Source of the DNA: Nitrobacteraceae bacterium AZCC 1564
GTDB taxonomy: Bacteria; Pseudomonadota; Alphaproteobacteria; Rhizobiales; Xanthobacteraceae
Assembly: GCA_036924835.1 (NCBI GenBank)
Contig: JBAGRR010000001.1
Coordinates: 1,302,001 to 1,366,000, forward strand
Length of the DNA: 64,000 bases
Direction of reading: 5' to 3'
A model generated the notes under the pieces. It did no database searches and was not told the DNA's origin. It was given only the letters and a program-made list of their open reading frames with translations. Shown in pieces: positions 20,535-27,846 of the stretch. Both the position numbers and the translations under genes were made by a program. Position 1 is the stretch's first letter, and each line of letters opens with the position of its first letter.

Positions 20535-21475
20535 ACGCGACCTCGACTATTTCCCCCGTGATTACTGCAGACAATCAGTCGCTGCAGAAAGATTTTCCGC
20601 TGAAGCCCTTTGCGATTCATCATAAGCTGTCAGGTCATCCGTTGCTGACATTGCCGCGCATCGCCCAACTTGCGTCCGAACTGCCGCGCGACCTGATCGA
20701 ATATAACTCCGGCAACGCTGCGATCAGCCAGGATCCGGATAAGGTGAAGGGTATCGATCTCGACCCGGTGGAAATCGTCAACCGCATTCAGACTGCCGGC
20801 GCATGGATGGTGCTCAAGCGTATCGAGAACTCGCCGGAATATCGCGCGCTGCTAGTAGATGCACTCACATCCGTCGCCCGTGCTCGCGGCTTCAGGAGCG
20901 TCCGGGATGCCGGCTTCGAGCAGATCGAAGGCTTCCTCTTCGTGTCGTCGCCGAATTCAACGACGCCATTCCATATGGACGCCGAAGACAACTTCTTTGT
21001 GCAGATCCACGGCGAGAAATTCTTCCGCATCTATGACAACCGTGACGGCTCCATCGCCGACGATGCGCAAGTCGAACACTCGACCGTCAAGCACCGCAAC
21101 GTGAAATACGACGAGAGCTTTAAGTCGCGCGGGATCGAATTCCATTTGTTCGATGGCGATGGATGCTATGTGCCCTACCAGTGGCCACACTGGGTACGCA
21201 CCGCAGCTTCGTATTCGATCTCAATGGCGATCACCTGGAAAACAAAGGAAGTGCGCCGCCTGAACGATCTGCATCGCTTCAACTCGATGCTGCGCGGCCT
21301 CGGCTTGCCGCAGGCCGCCCCGGGCACCCGTCCCGCACTTGATAGCGTCAAGCTCGCGGCATACCGCACCATGGCCGCTGCCGTTCAGCCGCTGCGATCA
21401 TCCGAGACCATGCGCCGCATCATCCGCCGCATCGCACTGGGCAAGAATGCCAACTATTATCTGAAAAAGGCGTGA
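20531..21475 (+). CDS. Cupin/JmjC-like 2-oxoglutarate-Fe(II)-type oxygenase
   Basis: 314 residues. The motif FHMDAEDNFFVQIHGEKFFRIYD provides a His148-x-Asp150 pair and PYQWPHWV a His220, the facial triad of cupin-like 2OG oxygenases; the HGEK lysine lies where JmjC proteins bind 2OG. The family hydroxylates proteins or small molecules. Overlap with the acetyltransferase (ATGA) implies a shared pathway, possibly a modified metabolite or envelope sugar; this is inference. No signal peptide, so cytoplasmic. Confidence 0.78.
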   Translation: MNATSTISPVITADNQSLQKDFPLKPFAIHHKLSGHPLLTLPRIAQLASELPRDLIEYNSGNAAISQDPDKVKGIDLDPVEIVNRIQTAGAWMVLKRIENSPEYRALLVDALTSVARARGFRSVRDAGFEQIEGFLFVSSPNSTTPFHMDAEDNFFVQIHGEKFFRIYDNRDGSIADDAQVEHSTVKHRNVKYDESFKSRGIEFHLFDGDGCYVPYQWPHWVRTAASYSISMAITWKTKEVRRLNDLHRFNSMLRGLGLPQAAPGTRPALDSVKLAAYRTMAAAVQPLRSSETMRRIIRRIALGKNANYYLKKA

Positions 21476-21483
21476 TCCAAAGG

Positions 21484-22143
21484 CTAAGTCTTAGCGTCCA
21501 TTTCCGCCGCGACCTGCCGGATAGCTCGCGCAAGCTGGTCCGCCGGCTGCGCGCCGGAAATGGCGTACTTGTTGCCGAGAATGAATGTCGGCACGCCGGA
21601 AATGCCTTTGTCCGAGGCTTCTTTCGCCTGAGCTGAAACGAGATCAACATCTTCGTCCGTGCCCAGGCGTTGACGCACCACGTCAGGATTCATACCGATA
21701 TCGGCGCCCGCCTGCACCAACACGTCGATCTTCGTCAGATCGCCGCCATCCCGGAAGTAGAGCTCCATCAAACGCTGCTTCATCGCCGCAGCCTTGCCTT
21801 CCGCCGCGGCCCAATGGATCAAGCGGTGGCTGTCGATGGTATTGGGCTGGCGCTTCATCAGATCCGAATTGTATTCAAGCCCTTCTTCCGCCGCAGCGGC
21901 GCCGACACGGCCTGCAATACCTTTATAGGCATCAACTGAGCCGAACTTGGTCTCAAGGTACTTGTCCCGGTCGATGCCCTCGCGCGGCACCCAGGGATTG
22001 AGAAAGAACGGTCGCCAGTGCACCTCCACGGGTACATCCTTGACCTGGGCGAGAGCATCCTCGATGCGGTGCTTGCCGATGTAGCACCAGGGGCACACAA
22101 CATCGGACACGATATCGATCTGCAACGGCTTGGCGGCGCTCAT
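21484..22143 (-). CDS. DsbA-family (FrnE-like) thiol oxidoreductase
   Basis: 219 residues. The thioredoxin fold carries a CPWC active site at residues 17-20 (DVVCPWCYIGKHRIE), a long helical insertion, and a cis-proline loop GISGVPTFILGNKYAISGAQ. There is no signal peptide, so it acts in the cytoplasm like FrnE. The family contributes to oxidative-stress tolerance and disulfide handling. GGAGAT precedes the ATG. It converges on the oxygenase gene with 8 bp between stops. Confidence 0.9.
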   Translation of the reverse strand: MSAAKPLQIDIVSDVVCPWCYIGKHRIEDALAQVKDVPVEVHWRPFFLNPWVPREGIDRDKYLETKFGSVDAYKGIAGRVGAAAAEEGLEYNSDLMKRQPNTIDSHRLIHWAAAEGKAAAMKQRLMELYFRDGGDLTKIDVLVQAGADIGMNPDVVRQRLGTDEDVDLVSAQAKEASDKGISGVPTFILGNKYAISGAQPADQLARAIRQVAAEMDAKT

Positions 22144-22216
22144 GGGAAATCTCCGAAAATGTCGACCGAAGATAGGCCCTTATTGGCTTGAAGCAAGGCT
22201 GGAAGGGACTGCAAAG

Positions 22217-22546
22217 CTAGTTCTGGATTTGACATTCGCTACCCACGTTGCAGCGAGTTCTGGAAGCGAATGTCAAATCCAGAACTCCACTAGAATCTTA
22301 TAGTTGCTCGTGTGGTGGTTCAGAAGTTCGCTTCATTGTCTCCGCGCGTCTCTCAAGCGAACTTCTGAACATGAACCACACGAGACTCATAGGTTTGCGA
22401 GTGTCCTTTCGAATCCGAAGTTCGCGATAGAGTGCGCTGCGTGTTGGGGCGAACTTCGGATTCGTGACACTCGTGATCCCTTGGATTCTAACATTTGCAA
22501 ACGCATCTGCTAAAACGGGATGCAAATATTGGAATCGGACCACTAG
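22217..22546 (-). repeat. BC element interrupted by an AD element
   Basis: Order on the forward strand: C hairpin (22217-22293), linker aatcttatagttg, inverted D hairpin (22307-22384), linker actcataggtttg, inverted A hairpin (22398-22473), then a B hairpin (22474-22546). The outer C and B are the two halves of an inverted BC unit like the one at 40618-40786. The AD unit (bounded by CTCG instead of CTAG) sits exactly where B should begin with CTAG. The right end lies 2 bases before the stop of the next gene. Confidence 0.85.
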
Positions 22547-22548
22547 CG

Positions 22549-23106
22549 TCAGCGATCTGGAGCAATTGGCCGGGAATGTTTGACGAACGCTTCTATTCTT
22601 TCGAAGCCCCCTATCCGGGGAATGTCGTTCACCGTCTCTTCAGGCGTGGACCAGGGATAAGGCAGCTTCGCGAGCCAGTTCATGGTGGGCGCCAGCGTCG
22701 CCTCCGGCAGGCACTCCATGACATCGATCGTGATGACGAGCTTCTCGACCAATCCTTTTTGAGCCGCCGAGAAGAACCAGTCATAGCGACCGCATCCCAC
22801 CCGCACCTTGCCATCCGCCTTGGCGGACATTCCGACCAGCCAGTGGCAGGGAAAATGGCGTACGTTCGCCTCGTTGGGCCGCGACAGACAGACCGTATAG
22901 ACGTTCTCGTAGTCGATACCAAAGCGCCGGATGAGAACGTCTTCAATTTCGCTCAATCCTTTGGCCGAGCTCGGGAACGAGATGGTGTCGGTCTTCACCA
23001 GCATTTCGAGGCTGGCATCCTCGGCAAAGGCTTGCCGCATGAGAAATGGCCGGTTGTTGTCTTTGGCGAGAATGTAGGTTGCAACGGCTTCAGAAGGCGT
23101 GGGCAT
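22549..23106 (-). CDS. NTF2/SnoaL-like fold protein
   Basis: 185 residues. MPTPSEAVATYILAKDNNRPFLMRQAFAEDASLEMLVKT resembles the first helix and strand of nuclear-transport-factor-2-like (SnoaL-type) domains, followed by HFPCHWLVGMSAKADGKVRVGCGRYDWFF. The substrate and role are unknown. The start at 23106 is chosen by fit to the fold; only a weak GGAAC precedes it, and an in-frame start 12 codons upstream is possible. The stop lies next to the terminal CTAG of a repeat. Confidence 0.65.
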   Translation of the reverse strand: MPTPSEAVATYILAKDNNRPFLMRQAFAEDASLEMLVKTDTISFPSSAKGLSEIEDVLIRRFGIDYENVYTVCLSRPNEANVRHFPCHWLVGMSAKADGKVRVGCGRYDWFFSAAQKGLVEKLVITIDVMECLPEATLAPTMNWLAKLPYPWSTPEETVNDIPRIGGFERIEAFVKHSRPIAPDR

Positions 23107-23181
23107 TGCAATGTTCCGGTCGCGGGAATGGTCGGCTCGCATTGCTTTTAGACGATGCCGGATCAGATGCAAACGAGGCTC

Positions 23182-24000
23182 CTAGCGCGGCTTCATGGCC
23201 TGCAGGGCTGCTGCCGTCACATCATCAGCCGGAAAGAAGGTTTCCAGAGCGAGCTCAGACAGCGTGACATCCACCGGCGTGCCGAAGACCATCGTGGTCG
23301 AAATGAAGCTTAGAACGTCGCTGCCCATACGAATTTGCAACGGCACGAGAACAGCCTCGCTTGCTCCATGGCGTGGCGCTTTGCGCGCCGGGATTGGATA
23401 GCCCCTCAACTCTTCATGCAGTGCGATGAGGATGGGATCTGCGGTCGCCTCACACTGACGGTGCAGCCGTTCGAGGAGATGCGCGCCCCACTCGGCAAGA
23501 TTGACGATACGAGACGCGATGCCTTCAGGATGAAGACTAACGCGCAGGACATTCAATGGTGGTGCCAGCAATGATGGCGCAACACCATCAAGCAGAGGTG
23601 CGACCATCCGGTTGGCTGCAACCAGATTCCAGTGGCGGTCGATCGCCAGCGCGGGATATGGCTCATGCGCCCGCAGCACGGTCTCCATCGCCTGACGCGC
23701 CGCAGTGAGCGCTGGATCGTCGAGCGCTCGGTTTGGAAATGCCGGCGCAAAGCCTGCGGCGACCAAAAGCACGTTACGCTCGCGCAAAGGCACGTCGAGG
23801 CGTTCGGCCAACCGCAGCACCATGTCGCGCGACGGCGCGGCACGCCCTGTCTCAACGAAACTCAAATGCCGCGCTGAAATGTCCGCCTCGCTGGCAAGAT
23901 CGAGCTGGCTGAGATGACGGCGCTGCCGCCACTCGCGCAGGTGTTCACCAATGTGAGCGGGCCTTGCTGATCGTGAGGTTGCTAGCTGTGTCGCCACCAT
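23182..24000 (-). CDS. XRE-family transcriptional regulator with MmyB-like ligand-binding domain
   Basis: 272 residues. An N-terminal helix-turn-helix (IGEHLREWRQRRHLSQLDLASEADISARHLSFVETGRAAPS) is followed by a PAS-like MmyB/MLTR ligand-binding region (EPYPALAIDRHWNLVAANR). Such regulators usually control the adjacent divergent gene. The 112-bp gap to the divergent membrane gene contains a perfect 17-bp palindrome and an 8+8 inverted repeat, so it probably represses that gene and itself. The ligand is unknown. Confidence 0.88.
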   Translation of the reverse strand: MVATQLATSRSARPAHIGEHLREWRQRRHLSQLDLASEADISARHLSFVETGRAAPSRDMVLRLAERLDVPLRERNVLLVAAGFAPAFPNRALDDPALTAARQAMETVLRAHEPYPALAIDRHWNLVAANRMVAPLLDGVAPSLLAPPLNVLRVSLHPEGIASRIVNLAEWGAHLLERLHRQCEATADPILIALHEELRGYPIPARKAPRHGASEAVLVPLQIRMGSDVLSFISTTMVFGTPVDVTLSELALETFFPADDVTAAALQAMKPR

Positions 24001-24002
24001 GA

Positions 24003-24051
24003 CGAAAATCTAGCACGCGATTTTCGCAGGTTCCATTACCTGCAAGGTAAT
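24003..24051. promoter_or_regulatory. Operators between the XRE regulator and its divergent target
   Basis: Two inverted repeats are visible: CGAAAATC / GATTTTCG (24003-24010 and 24019-24026), and the perfect palindrome ATTACCTGCAAGGTAAT (24035-24051). They occupy the shared promoter region and are the natural binding sites for the regulator encoded at 23182-24000. Confidence 0.65.
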
Positions 24052-24112
24052 CGATTTCGGTCGCATTGCCCCGCATCCTGAACCCATTGCAAACCGATAT
24101 CAGGAGACTCTC

Positions 24113-24514
24113 ATGATCAATCCGTCGCTTTTTCTTCGCCGTGCCTTCCAGGCCGATGCCCTTGTCAGCGGCGCAATGGCGGTGCTGCTCATCGCTGGTG
24201 GCAGCGTGCTCGCACCCCTCCTCAGCCTGCCTGAAGCCTTCCTTCGCAATACCGGGTTCGTACTGGTGGTCTATGCCGTGCTGGTGGGCTTCCTCGGCAC
24301 CCGTGGCATGATGCCGAAAGCAGCTGTCTGGGCGGTGATTGCCGTCAACGCTGTGTGGACCGTGGACAGTATCGCGCTGCTGATGAGCGGTTGGGTTTCA
24401 CCCAATCTGTTCGGCCAAGCCTTCATCATGATGCAGGCCATTGCTGTCGGTGTGTTTGCGGAGCTTCAATTCATTGGCTTGCGCAAGAGCACCCCGTCTT
24501 TCGCAATCAGCTAA
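24113..24514 (+). CDS. Small membrane protein with four predicted helices
   Basis: 133 residues with hydrophobic stretches at about 14-36, 45-63, 68-90 and 98-122. No catalytic motif. Similar four-helix proteins are often paired with XRE/MmyB-type regulators. ATCAGGAGA precedes the ATG at 24113. Its divergence from the XRE gene and the intervening palindromes make it the likely regulatory target. Function unknown. Confidence 0.75.
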   Translation: MINPSLFLRRAFQADALVSGAMAVLLIAGGSVLAPLLSLPEAFLRNTGFVLVVYAVLVGFLGTRGMMPKAAVWAVIAVNAVWTVDSIALLMSGWVSPNLFGQAFIMMQAIAVGVFAELQFIGLRKSTPSFAIS

Positions 24515-24525
24515 AGCCCCAAAAA

Positions 24526-24561
24526 AGAAAGTCGCGTTCGTGAGATCCAATCACGAACGCG
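24526..24561 (-). terminator. Terminator of the SET-domain gene
   Basis: An 11-bp stem CGCGTTCGTGA / TCACGAACGCG is followed on the reverse strand by ACTTTCTTTTTT. Confidence 0.75.
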
Positions 24562-24569
24562 GCGCTCAG

Positions 24570-25256
24570 TCAGCGCGCGAGGCGGCGTCCTCGTGCCGAA
24601 GTCTTTGATGGTTGCGTGGTCAGCGGACCGGTACGCGAGGCCTTGGTCTTGGTCGGCTTGCCGGTGCCGCGTGCATGCACGCTGGCAACACTGACCGTGG
24701 CTTTGGCAGCCTTCGACTTCGCCTTGGATGCCGTGGCCTTTTTGCCCTTTGCATTCTTGGCCTTCTCCGCGAGCCTCTCGGCCTTCTTTTCAGCCTTGAG
24801 CTTCAATCGGAGTTTTTCGGCGCGCTCTTCAGCACGCTTCTTCTTGCGCTTTTTCTCGCAGGAATCGCATTTGCAGCCGATGGGCTTCAGGAAAATCTTG
24901 AAGTAGTCGGTGCCATAATCGTAGTTGATCTCTTCACCCGGCTCGATGGTCTTGATAGCGCGAATGATGACCTTGCGCTTTCGCACATTGACGTCCGACT
25001 CTGCATTCGGCCTGCACGAGTGGTTGATGTAGCGGGCGATGTTCTTACGAGTGGAACCATCAATGGTCCACCGATTGTTGATTTCAAACAAATACTTGTT
25101 GTCGATGCCGTCGTGCTTTTCGTTCTTCGAATCCAGCAGCGGCCCCATGTAGCGGATAATCTTGGTGCCCTTCTTGATCTTTTTCGTCGCAAAAAGACCA
25201 AGGCCTGTCTTGGAGCGGCCAATACGATAGGGCTTATTCGGGGAAATTTGGGGCAT
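24570..25256 (-). CDS. SET-domain protein-lysine methyltransferase-like protein with basic tail
   Basis: 228 residues. The SET core is complete: GLGLFATKKIKKGTKIIRYMG at the start, NHSCRPN (78-84), GEEINYDYG (107-115), and a post-SET cysteine cluster at Cys128, Cys130 and Cys133. SET enzymes transfer methyl groups from SAM to lysine side chains, classically histones. Residues 134-228 are a Lys/Ala-rich, histone H1-like tail (RAEERAEKLRLKLKAEKKAE and AKSKAAKATVSVA), suggesting nucleic-acid or nucleoid binding. Single gene with a terminator. The substrate is unknown. Confidence 0.88.
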   Translation of the reverse strand: MPQISPNKPYRIGRSKTGLGLFATKKIKKGTKIIRYMGPLLDSKNEKHDGIDNKYLFEINNRWTIDGSTRKNIARYINHSCRPNAESDVNVRKRKVIIRAIKTIEPGEEINYDYGTDYFKIFLKPIGCKCDSCEKKRKKKRAEERAEKLRLKLKAEKKAERLAEKAKNAKGKKATASKAKSKAAKATVSVASVHARGTGKPTKTKASRTGPLTTQPSKTSARGRRLAR

Positions 25257-25459
25257 GGATCACTGAACTATTGACGGGGACACTATGCTTCGTTGTAGAG
25301 CGATTCCGCATATGAGTCATGTTTTTCGCGTCAAAGCACCGAACGATTTATAGGTGAGACACGACAATTTATAGCAATGAGCATCAACACGGCCCTCCGA
25401 AGTGGGTTCCATTCATGCCTCACAAATCCGTAGAGCTTATGACGATGGCTGTCATCGCA

Positions 25460-25509
25460 CTAGTGTCCCGAATCCAAACTCCGCCCCATCGTGCAACGCA
25501 CTCCGTAGC
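25460..25509 (+). repeat. Truncated A hairpin of the AD family
   Basis: CTAGTGTCCCGAATCC and the A-family loop (CCATCGTGCAACGCACTCCGTAGC) are present, but the right arm and the D half are missing. The sequence passes directly into remnant coding sequence. Confidence 0.7.
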
Positions 25510-25969
25510 TCGTCAGTGCATCCCCGTCGGGGACAGTTTCGGCGCAGGATGCCCAGAACATCAGCAGAGACACATCGACTGCTGAGTAGGATTGCCGAAA
25601 GATTTCAAAAGGCGAGACAGCAAATGATGGCAAGCGCCTGGTTCGGTCCCTTCAGTTCGACGACGCCGACGATCGAATGGCGTTCACCCGAAAAGGGAAA
25701 CCATTTGCGAGATCCAGCGCTGGCACATTGCGGACATTGCCGACGAGGACAAGACCGGCCGCCCGATCGCCAAGCAGATGCTGGTCGTAACGAGACTGCC
25801 TCCTGGAGCGGTATGCCACGTCGCCTATATCGACGTAAAAGCCGATACCACCGTCAACGATCTGGCTCGCCAAGCAGCCGACACCCTGGCGCGCGATTTC
25901 AAATGCGGGACTGACAGGGTCAAAGCGTTCGGCGCAAGCGGCCGCGCCACCGAGTTGGCGCTGCCCTAA
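25509..25969 (+). pseudogene. Remnant of an exported-protein gene
   Basis: Protein-like sequence runs through two frames. From 25509: SASPSGTVSAQDAQNISRDTSTAE, then an in-frame TAG (25587), then DCRKISKGETANDGKRLVRS up to RMAFTRKG. A one-base loss in the G-run near 25694 shifts to the frame ETICEIQRWHIADIADEDK, continuing to 25969. Restoring one G joins them smoothly. The 5' end is replaced by a truncated A repeat. The last 63 codons from ATG 25778 remain open but have no ribosome binding site. The family was not recognised. Confidence 0.6.
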
Positions 25970-26028
25970 GGCGACGCCCGCTCCCTTGCCATGCCCCGGC
26001 AACGTACGAATGCGGAAGGGTTCGCTTA

Positions 26029-26784
26029 CTACTCGGCTGGCCGATCCGATTTGAGCATCGCCGCCAGCAGCATCTCTTGGGTCGTTCCAGGCGGCAAAGC
26101 ATTCAGAATGTGACGCAGCCTTCCGTCCAGATGCAGCATGGCAAACCCATGCACCATAGACCAGATGCGTGCGATGTCTGCAGCCTGCGCCAATGTGAGA
26201 TGGTCCGTCGAAATATCCTCGTGACGCCTGGTGCTGACAATCGCAGCCAGCTTCGCGAATGCTTTTTCCCTTGCCTGATGAAGAGCCGGCCTGTTGTGAT
26301 CAAGGCGCTCGGCCCGGAACATCAACTGAAACATGCAGGGATTTTCCCTGGCGAACGCAACATAGGCGTTGGCCCTGCCTTCCGCCTGGGAATCTGGAGA
26401 GGATCCTGCGGCCTGCGCCCCCGCATCGAGGGCGTCGGAGAAACGCTTAAAGCCAATGGCCGCCAGTTCGCTGAGCAAGCCGGCGACGTCGCCGAAATGA
26501 TGGGCAGGCGCGGCATGGGATACGCCAGCCTCGCGCGCCACCGCACGCAGTGTCAGGCCGTTAATACCTTCCCGCTCGGCAACCCGTTTGGCTGCCTTGA
26601 GCAGCGCTTCATGCAAATCGCCGTGATGATACGGCTGCTGGCGATCAGATTTCTGCGCGGATTTGTGATCGGCTACGGCTGTTTTACGTCCAGAGACGGC
26701 CTTTCCCACCACGGAAGACGCCTTATCTGACGCCTTCGCTGGCTTTGAAATCTTGTCTCGCTTCGTCGCGCCCTGAACAGCCAT
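26029..26784 (-). CDS. TetR-family regulator
   Basis: 251 residues from MAVQGATKRDK. A basic, disordered N-terminus of about 50 residues precedes the DNA-binding domain (LHEALLKAAKRVAEREGINGLTLRAVAREAGVSHAAPAHHFGDVAGLLSELA); the C-terminal part resembles the WHG/TetR_C_33 type. A promoter on this strand (TTGACA, 17 bp, TACATT) ends 6 bases before this ATG, so the message is probably leaderless. A longer start 7 codons upstream lies inside the promoter and is rejected. The operator-like repeat overlaps the -35, implying autorepression. It also diverges from a membrane gene carrying the same repeat. Confidence 0.87.
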   Translation of the reverse strand: MAVQGATKRDKISKPAKASDKASSVVGKAVSGRKTAVADHKSAQKSDRQQPYHHGDLHEALLKAAKRVAEREGINGLTLRAVAREAGVSHAAPAHHFGDVAGLLSELAAIGFKRFSDALDAGAQAAGSSPDSQAEGRANAYVAFARENPCMFQLMFRAERLDHNRPALHQAREKAFAKLAAIVSTRRHEDISTDHLTLAQAADIARIWSMVHGFAMLHLDGRLRHILNALPPGTTQEMLLAAMLKSDRPAE

Positions 26785-26878
26785 AGCTGCAATGTAGGGA
26801 TGCATTTTTACACTGTCAAGATTTTCCTTGACGGAGCGCCTGGTTCACTCTAAATGCATCTTTACACCGTCAAGATTT
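26785..26878. promoter_or_regulatory. Divergent promoters with paired operators of the TetR regulator
   Basis: A 25-bp motif beginning ATGCAT and containing TTTACACYGTCAAG occurs twice in direct orientation (26800-26824 and 26854-26878, 23/25 identical). Copy 1 overlaps the reverse promoter of the regulator (TTGACA at its -35). Copy 2 lies just after the forward promoter TTGACG (26828-26833), 17 bp, TAAATG (26851-26856). The inner TTGACA-G-TGTAAA is nearly palindromic, as expected for a TetR site. Confidence 0.7.
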
Positions 26879-26899
26879 CTCCCGATGGGGAGCGCCGAG

Positions 26900-27517
26900 A
26901 TGACACTGTTTTTGATCCTTGCGCCGTTCGCGACCTTCGCCACCCTGATGATGCTGACGACAGTCAAGATCAGCCTTGTGGCTTCGGCTGTTGTCGCGCT
27001 GGGCATCTTTGGCTGGGATCTTGTCAAAGGGCGTTCGATAAAGATGCTGTCGGCAGGAGCAGTCGTCCTGTTTGTAGCGCTTTGCAGCTATCACTTGCTT
27101 GCAACCGAACTGAGTCCGACCACAGCGCGCCTCATCGTCGATAGCAGCGTGCTTGCGATCGCTCTGGGATCGATCGCAATCCGGTTGCCGTTCACTTTGC
27201 AGTATGCACGCGAGCGAGTTGATGCAGAGACCCAGCAGCAGCCGCGATTTGTTCGCGTCAACTACATCCTGACCTGGGTCTGGTCGGCAGCATTCGTCAC
27301 GATGCTGACAGTTGATCTGATGACAATTTATCTGCCGAGCATTCCGCTCTGGATATGCGCTGCAGTGGCTTTTGTTGCCCGCAACAGCGCAACCTACTTC
27401 ACACAATGGTACCCAAAGCACGTTCGTGCGGCCGTCGCACATCGCCCGGACAAAACCGAATTGGCGAATTGCTTCAGAGTTGAAAGTGCATCAGTGGCGC
27501 ATAGACAACCGATCTGA
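26900..27517 (+). CDS. Membrane protein controlled by the adjacent TetR regulator (predicted)
   Basis: 205 residues from MTLFLILAPFATFATLM. Hydrophobic segments lie at about 3-20, 25-43, 50-68, 77-95, 125-145 and 150-167, i.e. an integral membrane protein of unknown family. GGGGAG lies 8 bases before ATG 26900; an in-frame start at 26828 lies in the promoter itself. The operator-like repeat in its leader makes it the probable target of the divergent TetR protein. The C-terminal 35 residues are hydrophilic. Confidence 0.72.
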   Translation: MTLFLILAPFATFATLMMLTTVKISLVASAVVALGIFGWDLVKGRSIKMLSAGAVVLFVALCSYHLLATELSPTTARLIVDSSVLAIALGSIAIRLPFTLQYARERVDAETQQQPRFVRVNYILTWVWSAAFVTMLTVDLMTIYLPSIPLWICAAVAFVARNSATYFTQWYPKHVRAAVAHRPDKTELANCFRVESASVAHRQPI

Positions 27518-27527
27518 GACTGACACC

Positions 27528-27839
27528 ATGTTCTATTTCCTCCGCCGGCTGCTTGTCAGCTTCCTATCCACCGTCGTCTTCTTCGCCACCTATATTGCGG
27601 TTGGAGACGTCCTGCTCGCAGCCATTGCCGCGATCGCAACCGTGATCACCCAGCTCGTCCTCGGCTGGGCCGCATACGGCAGCCGTGGGGGAATGACCTG
27701 GGCCAGCCTGGCTGTGGTTCTGACTTTGACCGGAACGACCTTTGCCGGCGACGATCCTGCCACCTCGGCAGACTGGATCTCGAGCCAGCAATTCGCACCG
27801 GTCAACGCGACTTGTCGAGCGATGCCGCAGAACTTATGA
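27528..27839 (+). pseudogene. Truncated YciB/intracellular septation protein A homologue
   Basis: The 103-residue frame begins FYFLRRLLVSFLSTVVFFATYIAVGDVLLAAIAAIATV and continues through GMTWASLAVVLTLTGTTFAGDDP, following the first half of YciB/IspZ proteins (normally about 180-200 residues, with PKPVL, LFLALYLATG-like and HDPRF blocks). After residue 84 the sequence becomes unrelated and stops. It could be a decayed gene or a short membrane protein still made; the ribosome binding site is weak. The next reading frame starts 7 bases later. Confidence 0.55.
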
Positions 27840-27846
27840 CTGCGGG

